A DNA stretch of 11,575 nt from Spirochaetia bacterium (GTDB taxonomy: Bacteria; Spirochaetota; Spirochaetia; PWKH01), in contig SKXS01000156.1 in NCBI GenBank assembly GCA_007128345.1, positions 1-11,575 of the forward strand, given 5' to 3'. Below the pieces are notes generated by a model. It saw only the letters and a list, made by a program, of their open reading frames with translations. It made no database searches and was not told the origin of the DNA. This document shows positions 7,111 through 11,575 of this stretch, in pieces. Both the position numbers and the translations under genes were made by a program. How positions within the stretch are numbered: the first letter of the stretch is position 1; every line of letters starts with the position of its first letter.

Positions 7111-8304
7111 CTACATAATGCAGGTAACCTTGCAGTCGTCCTTATCTGTCTGGAGCCTGATGGTCCGTTCAGGAACTTCGTCAAGGGTAATTTCGCTGGT
7201 AATCAGCGGCAGCATATTCATGCCGTCAGCCATACATTCAATGACCCGCGGAAAATTCCCGTGTCCGGAGTGGCCCTGTGAACCTACAATGTTTGCTCTT
7301 CGTACCTGCAGAACTTCACCGGTTACCGGAATCTTTGCGTCAGCACGGGCAACTACCACTATGGTGCTGTTAAGTCCCTTACCTTCCCAGATCACCTGCT
7401 CAATGTCAGGATACACAATTGTGGGAAGACCGGTCGCCTCCAGATAGAGGGCCGCACCCATGCCGTTCGTCAGTTCCAGTACCCGCTCGACAAAGGACTC
7501 CTTTAAGGGGTTAATCACAAAGTCGGCTCCCATCTGTTTGGCAAGTTTTGCTCTCCCTGCTTCCGGCTCGGAAATAATCACCCGTGCAGCACCAGATCTC
7601 TTAAGAATTGCACAGGCGGCAAGTCCGACAGGACCGCCTCCAAGGATCACCACATTGTCTCCGGCACGGATACCGCCGCCACGTTCAATTACCGCATTGT
7701 ATGCTACACAGGTTGGTTCGACAAATGCGCCAAGCTTGAAGATATCCTTCTCTTCGTAGCGGTTCTTCAACGGATCGAGACTCCAGAGCACCTTTGCAGG
7801 CAGCTTTATGTACTCGGTGAATCCGCCGTCAATATTGATCCCAATTTCATCAAGGCGCTCACAGTGGTTAGGATACCCATCTGCACAGGGCTTACACGAA
7901 CCGCACCAGAGCATCTCTTCCGTACACACCCACTCGCCACCCTTAAAAGGCTTGTTGGTATTCTTGTCATAGGCGTTCTTTCCTGACTCAACAACAACGC
8001 CGGACAACTCATGTCCCAGGGTTGCAGGGAAGCCGGTTAATCCCGGGTACAGCATATACCCTTCATCATCTGTCTGCGCCATGTGCACATCGGTTCCGCA
8101 GATACCGCAGGCCTTCACCTGCAGCAGCACTTCATCATCACCAGGCACGGGGATATCAACTTCTTCAATCACGATCTTAGGATTGCGCCATACCTTGCTT
8201 CCCAGATAGGACTGCCGTCCCTCGATGTCCTTCGGACCAAGCTTGAACCCAGGTCTTGGATCCCAATCAGCGTACATACGTACTGCCTTCATTTTACCTT
8301 CCAT
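7111..8304 (-). CDS. iolM: scyllo-Inosose 3-dehydrogenase (zinc-type medium-chain dehydrogenase)
   Basis: Predicted NAD(P)-dependent dehydrogenase oxidising scyllo-inosose to 3-dehydro-scyllo-inosose, the second oxidation of the Thermotoga-type inositol pathway. The 397-residue MDR protein shows the catalytic-zinc motif CGICGTD (Cys66), GHE (His98-Glu99), four structural-zinc cysteines (134, 137, 140, 148), VEPT (Glu196 region) and the nucleotide-binding GGGPVG (222-227). The N-terminus (MKAVRMYADWDPRPGF), DVHMAQTDDEGYMLYPGLTG and GSQGHSGHG match the T. maritima enzyme as I recall it, and the length (about 395) agrees. The ATG at 8304 is preferred because GAGAGGG (8317-8311) lies 6 bases upstream. 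The ATG at 8292 gives the exact Thermotoga-like N-terminus but has too short a spacer. It is the first gene of the operon, behind a consensus promoter with an operator-like site. Confidence 0.86.
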   Translation of the reverse strand: MEGKMKAVRMYADWDPRPGFKLGPKDIEGRQSYLGSKVWRNPKIVIEEVDIPVPGDDEVLLQVKACGICGTDVHMAQTDDEGYMLYPGLTGFPATLGHELSGVVVESGKNAYDKNTNKPFKGGEWVCTEEMLWCGSCKPCADGYPNHCERLDEIGINIDGGFTEYIKLPAKVLWSLDPLKNRYEEKDIFKLGAFVEPTCVAYNAVIERGGGIRAGDNVVILGGGPVGLAACAILKRSGAARVIISEPEAGRAKLAKQMGADFVINPLKESFVERVLELTNGMGAALYLEATGLPTIVYPDIEQVIWEGKGLNSTIVVVARADAKIPVTGEVLQVRRANIVGSQGHSGHGNFPRVIECMADGMNMLPLITSEITLDEVPERTIRLQTDKDDCKVTCIM

Positions 8305-8310
8305 AGCTAA

Positions 8311-8317
8311 CCCTCTC
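8311..8317 (-). promoter_or_regulatory. Ribosome-binding site supporting the iolM start
   Basis: GAGAGGG on the minus strand, 6 bases before the ATG at 8304. It includes the GTG at 8319-8317, which would otherwise open a longer frame, so the GTG start is rejected. Confidence 0.55.
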
Positions 8318-8373
8318 ACAATGTTATTTTCATGCGGTCATGCCGCAGCTGAATACCTAAAATTTCGTATAAC

Positions 8374-8387
8374 GTATATCGTTTGCA
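8374..8387 (-). promoter_or_regulatory. LacI-type operator of the iolM operon
   Basis: TGCAAACGATATAC on the minus strand starts at the last base of the -10 box and covers the expected transcription start. It fits the pattern TGNAANCGATNNAC shared with the sites at 8473-8486 and 11190-11203, and has the AANCG half-site common in LacI-family operators. Binding here would block initiation. Confidence 0.6.
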
Positions 8388-8415
8388 TTATACTCCTTCG
8401 TATACCATATGTCAA
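8387..8415 (-). promoter_or_regulatory. Consensus sigma-70 promoter of the iolM operon
   Basis: Minus strand TTGACA (8415-8410), a 17-base spacer, then TATAAT (8392-8387): a full match to consensus at optimal spacing. The expected start is near 8380, giving a leader of about 75 bases before iolM. Such a strong promoter usually needs a repressor, and an operator-like site lies immediately downstream. Confidence 0.85.
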
Positions 8416-8432
8416 ATTATTTATAAAAAAAC

Positions 8433-8461
8433 TTGACAACTCACTTGCCATGATTTATACA
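8433..8461 (+). promoter_or_regulatory. Divergent sigma-70 promoter for the second dehydrogenase
   Basis: TTGACA (8433-8438), a 17-base spacer, then TATACA (8456-8461). The expected start is near 8468, with a leader of roughly 37 bases. The -35 boxes of the two divergent promoters are only 17 bases apart, so the units share one control region. Confidence 0.78.
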
Positions 8462-8472
8462 CAATAGTAGGA

Positions 8473-8486
8473 TGAAAACGATTAAC
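8473..8486 (+). promoter_or_regulatory. LacI-type operator of the divergent dehydrogenase gene
   Basis: TGAAAACGATTAAC lies 11 bases past the -10 box, in the initially transcribed region. It follows the pattern TGNAANCGATTNAC also found in front of the lacI gene, which suggests repression by the same regulator. Confidence 0.6.
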
Positions 8487-8504
8487 GCTAAAGGTAGGTA
8501 ATTA

Positions 8505-9533
8505 ATGAGTGATCTAGGAATCGGAGTTGTGGGACTGGGGAGACTCGGATATGTGCATGCGGTCAATGCCGCCAAGGCTAAACGCGGCAGACTGGTTGCT
8601 GTATGCGATCAGCAGGAGGACCTTGCCGCTTCAACAGCCCGGGAACTTGGGTGCAGCTCCTACACAGATCTAAACCGGATGCTCGAGAACCAAGATATTG
8701 ATGCGGTATGTGTAGTAACTCCTACCGCCCTGCATGTAGACCCAATACAAGCTGTGGTGGAAGCTGGAAAACCACTCTTTTGTGAAAAACCGCTCGCAAG
8801 CACGCTTGACGATACCCTTATGCTTGCGCAACTGATTAAACAGAGCGGAATCCTATGCCAGATCGGATTTCACCGGCGGTTTGATCCTCCAGTAGCTGAA
8901 GCTGAAGCTATGATCCGTGAAGGGATAATCGGAAAGCCGGTGTTTATCAGTGCATTTATGAGAGACCCGTTCCCTCCTCCTCCCTGGGCATGCGATCCTG
9001 CACGCGGCGGGGGACTCTACATCGACTTCCTGCTTCATGACTTTGATGAGGCGCGGTTTCTCATGAAGGATGAAGTGATATCTGTCTATGCGGAGGATAC
9101 GAACTTAGTGGTGGATGCCCAGGGCATCAAGGACTTTGCAGATAATGCAACGGTATCGCTGCGCTTTGCAGGAGGCGCACTTGGTTCGTTCCACGCCAGC
9201 ATGCATGCTTCCTATGGGTATGATGTCCGGGCAGAGGTCTTCGGTTCTGAGGGCAACCTCATCATCGGGGGACTGAACCGGACTGAGCTGACCCTCTGCT
9301 CCAGCGCCAAAGGCATAACCAAACCGGAGACATTCCAGCCGCAGCAGGGCGGAAAAATCCCCCACTTCATGGTGCGTTATCGTGAAGCCTATGAGCTGGA
9401 AATGGAATCATTCATTGAATCGGTCCTGGGAGGAACACGGCCGCTGGTCACTGAGGATGATGCGGTAGCCGCGTTCAAGATAGCGCTTGCGGCAGGACGC
9501 TCTGCACGGTCACATGTACCTGCGCAAGTGTGA
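8505..9533 (+). CDS. Second inositol dehydrogenase-like oxidoreductase (Gfo/Idh/MocA family)
   Basis: A 342-residue NAD(H)-dependent dehydrogenase paralogous to the iolG product at 57-1076. The Rossmann motif is GLGRLG (10-15), Asp35 ends the second strand, EKP gives Lys95, and GGGLYIDFLLHDFDEARFL (168-186) supplies Asp174 and His178 of the catalytic triad. Both paralogues share an unusual proline-rich loop (RDPxPPP) before this block, so they probably belong to one subfamily. The start has AAGGTAGG about 6 bases upstream. Divergent transcription from iolM with a matching operator puts it in the inositol regulon. It could handle a different isomer (scyllo-, D-chiro- or another inositol) or be the main myo-inositol dehydrogenase, with the operon copy doing something else. 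The sequence does not decide. Confidence 0.8.
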   Translation: MSDLGIGVVGLGRLGYVHAVNAAKAKRGRLVAVCDQQEDLAASTARELGCSSYTDLNRMLENQDIDAVCVVTPTALHVDPIQAVVEAGKPLFCEKPLASTLDDTLMLAQLIKQSGILCQIGFHRRFDPPVAEAEAMIREGIIGKPVFISAFMRDPFPPPPWACDPARGGGLYIDFLLHDFDEARFLMKDEVISVYAEDTNLVVDAQGIKDFADNATVSLRFAGGALGSFHASMHASYGYDVRAEVFGSEGNLIIGGLNRTELTLCSSAKGITKPETFQPQQGGKIPHFMVRYREAYELEMESFIESVLGGTRPLVTEDDAVAAFKIALAAGRSARSHVPAQV

Positions 9534-9581
9534 ACTGATACCTGCAGGATACTCTTTAGAATAATTCAGGACTGCACCCGC

Positions 9582-9604
9582 TCAAGCGGATATGATCCGC
9601 TTGA
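9582..9604. repeat. Perfect 10-bp inverted repeat at the end of the ABC-ATPase remnant
   Basis: TCAAGCGGAT (9582-9591) and its exact complement (9595-9604) are separated by ATG. The repeat covers the last codons and stop of the remnant oppF/dppF frame and lies about 50 bases after the convergent dehydrogenase gene. It could end transcription from either side, but no T-run follows on either strand, so terminator function is uncertain. Confidence 0.45.
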
Positions 9605-9881
9605 CTTCCGGAAAGAAACAGGCACAGGATCGTCCATCTCCCAGATCGTCGAGACTGGGTATCTCCTGTCTGCATCGCTCCTGCGCTTTCCAGCACCGAG
9701 TATTGAACCTGCATCCCTCCGGAGGATTTAGGGGGCTTGGAACATCTCCTTCAAGCTTAATGATCCGTGTTCGTGCCTTCTTGTCCGGCAGAGGGACGGA
9801 GGAGAGCAGAGCCTGCGTATAGGGATGGGCAGGCAGTCTGCTTATCCTCCTTGCGATGGTAACAAAGGATTCAACCAGATT
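9582..9881 (-). pseudogene. 3' remnant of an oligopeptide/dipeptide ABC transporter ATPase (OppF/DppF type)
   Basis: Only the C-terminal oligopeptide-transporter domain remains: LVES near 9878, PAHPYTQALLSSVPLPDKK, the GDVPSPLNPPEGC block, and the cysteine pattern GCRFNTRC...C...C typical of OppF/DppF C-termini. Walker A, the signature motif and Walker B are all absent, so about two thirds of the gene (normally about 320 residues) is lost. The open frame extends about 27 bases further upstream (to 9908), but that part has no family resemblance and overlaps the kinase-like remnant on the other strand. There are no partner transporter genes nearby. It cannot work as an ATPase. Confidence 0.8.
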
Positions 9882-9885
9882 TACG

Positions 9886-10104
9886 AGGGTCCAAAGCAGG
9901 GGACGCACTGGCGATCCCGATACTTTTGAAAGCTTTCAAGCCGCTGACACCCGTGCTGCAGGCAACGATGCATTCCAGCAGAACCAGGTCCTGATTAATC
10001 ACGCTGATGTAAAGCTGGTGAATGACGGATCTTTTGAAGATCTCCAGGAAGCAATAGCATCGGTTGTACAAGATATCATAAAGCGGGATACGGAATCAGC
10101 TTAG
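9886..10104 (+). pseudogene. 3' remnant of a P-loop nucleotide kinase-like gene
   Basis: About 72 codons ending in TAG read RGRTGDPDTFESFQAADTR, then a stretch with QNQVLINHADVKLVNDGSFE and a helical tail. The R-x-R-x-GDP-x-T-F-E segment followed by A-D-x-x-x-x-NDGS-x-E-x-L resembles the C-terminal end of P-loop kinases of the dephospho-CoA-kinase or NMP-kinase type. This is recognition from memory at modest confidence. The Walker A half is absent, and the frame opens at an ATG (9856) with no ribosome-binding site inside the neighbouring remnant. It abuts the ABC-ATPase remnant tail to tail on the opposite strand, as expected from one deletion that removed both 5' ends. Confidence 0.45.
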
Positions 10105-10175
10105 AAGAAGCCGTACATATTCCACATCATCGTGAATCGTTACTATATAAGCGGTATACGGGAGCTCTGCAATGA
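10105..10175. other. Short gap with no recognised feature
   Basis: Between the kinase-like remnant and the end of the lacI-family gene I see no coding potential, convincing hairpin or promoter. Convergent transcription may end here without a visible intrinsic terminator. Confidence 0.4.
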
Positions 10176-11177
10176 TTACGCAGAACTGCGTACCACCAGC
10201 TTCGGGGCCAGCACTATGTGGCGTTGCTCTTCGGTGAGATCCTTCCCTGAAACGAGGTCCACTAAGAGCTGAGCTCCGTGCTCCCCGAGGGTATATCTCG
10301 GCTGGTGAATCGTAGAGAGCCTCGGCTCTATGTACCGAGAAAAGCTCAAGTCGTCAAACCCGAGGACAGCGACATCACCTGGCACGTTCAGCTCGAGGTC
10401 GTTCGCCGCCCTGATAATCCCTAAAGCGGAGAAATCATTCATGGCAAATACTGCGGCAGGCAGGACAGCTCCATTGAGAAATTTCTTTGCTGCCTTGTAG
10501 GATTGTTCTTCTCCGAAATCCACACCAATCAAATTCGCCTGCGCGTACATTCCTGTCTGCTGAAGTGTACGTACTATTCCCTGCCAACGATCTTCCAAAT
10601 CGGTAGTCGGCTTGTTGCATGACATAAAGAAATAACTTCCACACTGCTTCTTCAGAAGGTAATCAACACCCATTTCACCTCCATACATATTGTCTACAGA
10701 TACCGAAGAAGCCTCCGGATAGTCCACTCTGCTGCCTACAAAGACTACTGGTTTATTCATTTTCCTGATGATTTCTTCATGCTGAAATTCCCTGGGCCCT
10801 CCTACCACGAGAATCCCCTCGGCCCTTACCTCCATGAGCTTCTCATAACATGTACGTTCATGCTCAATGCTCGCCTTGGCACTGCTGAGCAGGAGGTTAT
10901 ATCCTTCATTACCCAGAATCTCATCAATCCCCCTGAGAATTTCACTGAAAAACGGGTCAGTCAGGTCCCATATCACCACCCCTATGATGTTGCTCTTCTG
11001 TGTTCTCAGCGCTTTGGCAAATGCGTTAGGAGTATAATTCAGCTCCTCAGCTATGGCAGTTATCTTCTTAATGGTCTTCTCACTAATAGGAATTACCGAA
11101 TTTTTCCGGTTCAGTACTCTGGATACTGTAGCTGGGGATACGTGGGCAATGCGTGCAATATCTTCGATCGTTGCCAT
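10176..11177 (-). CDS. LacI-family transcriptional repressor (probable inositol regulator)
   Basis: A complete 333-residue LacI/GalR protein. Residues 3-23 form the helix-turn-helix (TIEDIARIAHVSPATVSRVLN), a hinge helix follows around 50-60 (PNAFAKALRTQ), and a periplasmic-binding-protein-like effector domain fills the rest, with GFDDLSFSRYIEPRLSTIHQP in the usual place near the C-terminus. It binds DNA as a dimer, and a small sugar-like effector normally relieves repression. The ATG at 11177 has a weak AAGG site 5-8 bases upstream, suggesting modest expression. Its own promoter carries an operator-like site, so autoregulation is likely. The same motif occurs twice in the iolM intergenic region, which is the main reason to link it to inositol genes. 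In T. maritima the corresponding pathway is controlled by a ROK-family IolR, so the regulator type differs here. Confidence 0.88.
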   Translation of the reverse strand: MATIEDIARIAHVSPATVSRVLNRKNSVIPISEKTIKKITAIAEELNYTPNAFAKALRTQKSNIIGVVIWDLTDPFFSEILRGIDEILGNEGYNLLLSSAKASIEHERTCYEKLMEVRAEGILVVGGPREFQHEEIIRKMNKPVVFVGSRVDYPEASSVSVDNMYGGEMGVDYLLKKQCGSYFFMSCNKPTTDLEDRWQGIVRTLQQTGMYAQANLIGVDFGEEQSYKAAKKFLNGAVLPAAVFAMNDFSALGIIRAANDLELNVPGDVAVLGFDDLSFSRYIEPRLSTIHQPRYTLGEHGAQLLVDLVSGKDLTEEQRHIVLAPKLVVRSSA

Positions 11178-11189
11178 TTGCTAACCTTA

Positions 11190-11203
11190 TGTAATCGATT
11201 TAC
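11190..11203 (+). promoter_or_regulatory. LacI-type operator at the lacI promoter
   Basis: TGTAATCGATTTAC with the palindromic core AATCGATT (11193-11200). It lies just downstream of the lacI -10 box, over the expected transcription start, and shares the TGNAANCGATTNAC pattern with 8473-8486. This supports negative autoregulation. Confidence 0.65.
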
Positions 11204-11207
11204 GTAA

Positions 11208-11236
11208 ATAGTAATACATGATTCTTTATTTTGCAA
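11208..11236 (-). promoter_or_regulatory. Promoter of the lacI-family gene
   Basis: Minus strand TTGCAA (11236-11231), 17 bases, then TACTAT (11213-11208), a moderate sigma-70 match. The expected start is near 11201, about 24 bases before the ATG and inside the operator. Confidence 0.55.
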
Positions 11237-11304
11237 GGAACTTTACCTGCTTTTTTCTTCCCTCAAAATAATCAAAGATTCATTACTTTTTCACCTGTCG
11301 CATA

Positions 11305-11333
11305 TTGGCAGAAACCCAACTTTTCAGTATGCT
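11305..11333 (+). promoter_or_regulatory. Promoter of the tRNA-Ala gene
   Basis: TTGGCA (11305-11310), a 17-base spacer, then TATGCT (11328-11333). Transcription would begin near 11340, only a few bases before the mature tRNA 5' end. The match is moderate; the position is what makes it convincing. Confidence 0.5.
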
Positions 11334-11345
11334 GTCTGTACGTTT

Positions 11346-11418
<73 letters not shown>

Positions 11419-11545
11419 ATAGGTAAATTTTTACATAACTGCTACTTAGCATAATCGTATTGCGTAGGCATCTCTTTATGCTGATATCCGGAATAATGAT
11501 ATATCCCATATTGTACTGCGTAAGAAAATTTTTCTTATTACCGGA
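11419..11545. other. AT-rich intergenic stretch after the tRNA
   Basis: I see no coding frame, RNA gene or clear intrinsic terminator here. Two weak AT-only palindromes occur (around 11423-11434 and 11521-11537), too unstable to call terminators. Confidence 0.4.
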
Positions 11546-11573
11546 TTGATCATGCAAGAAAATCCTGTATAAT
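11546..11573 (+). promoter_or_regulatory. Outgoing promoter at the right edge
   Basis: TTGATC (11546-11551), a 16-base spacer, then a perfect TATAAT (11568-11573) at the very end of the window, presumably driving a gene or RNA that lies outside it. The -35 match is only partial. Confidence 0.45.
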
Positions 11574-11575
11574 TA

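Noticed and set aside
6929..7447. Long plus-strand open frame crossing the iolM end and the pseudogene
   Set aside because: It lies opposite iolM and the transketolase remnant, its translation resembles nothing known, and no promoter or start signal supports it.
10177..10192. Palindrome TACGCAG-AA-CTGCGTA at the end of lacI, considered as a terminator
   Set aside because: A 2-base loop is too small, it lies mostly inside the coding end, and no T-run follows on the minus strand.
11423..11434. GTAAA/TTTAC palindrome just after the tRNA, considered as its terminator
   Set aside because: Only five AT-rich pairs with a 2-base loop; it would not form a stable hairpin.

Overview
The window reads as a bacterial chromosome of moderate GC. 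One long minus-strand operon (about 8304 down to 57) dominates it. Its enzymes match, one for one, the inositol-oxidation route known from Thermotoga maritima: IolG (inositol 2-dehydrogenase), IolM (scyllo-inosose 3-dehydrogenase), IolN (3-dehydro-scyllo-inosose hydrolase, creatininase fold) and IolO (5-dehydro-L-gluconate epimerase). None of the classical IolB/C/D/E enzymes is present. The IolM protein is especially diagnostic, because its N-terminus and several internal blocks agree with the T. maritima protein as I remember it. The host is not certain. A fermentative anaerobe, perhaps a spirochaete, would fit the gene content and the tRNA lacking an encoded CCA, but this is a weak inference.

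Layout. From 8304 down to 57 the order is iolM; a decayed split transketolase pair (pseudogenes, 7081 to about 6077); a small cupin; an intact split transketolase pair; iolN; an IolI-like TIM-barrel isomerase; iolO; iolG. Several genes overlap or are a few bases apart, so they are probably co-transcribed from a consensus promoter in front of iolM. Divergent from iolM lies a second IolG-like dehydrogenase (8505-9533, plus strand) with its own good promoter. Next comes a gene graveyard (9582-10104): the 3' end of an oppF/dppF-type ABC ATPase joined back to back with the 3' end of a P-loop kinase-like gene. Then come a complete LacI-family regulator (minus strand, 10176-11177), a tRNA-Ala(GGC) on the plus strand, and an outgoing promoter at the right edge.

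How it works together. Near-identical operator-like sites (TGNAANCGATNNAC) sit just downstream of the -10 boxes of the iolM operon, the divergent dehydrogenase and the lacI gene itself. The simplest reading is that the LacI protein represses all three units and is relieved by an inositol-derived effector. The operon then oxidises inositol twice, hydrolyses the diketone ring to 5-dehydro-L-gluconate and epimerises it to D-tagaturonate. The intact transketolase pair, the cupin and the IolI-like isomerase are not part of the described Thermotoga scheme. Together with the decayed transketolase pair beside them, they are the most interesting part of the window: they may mark a variant lower pathway. 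No transporter and no tagaturonate/fructuronate-processing enzyme lies within the window.
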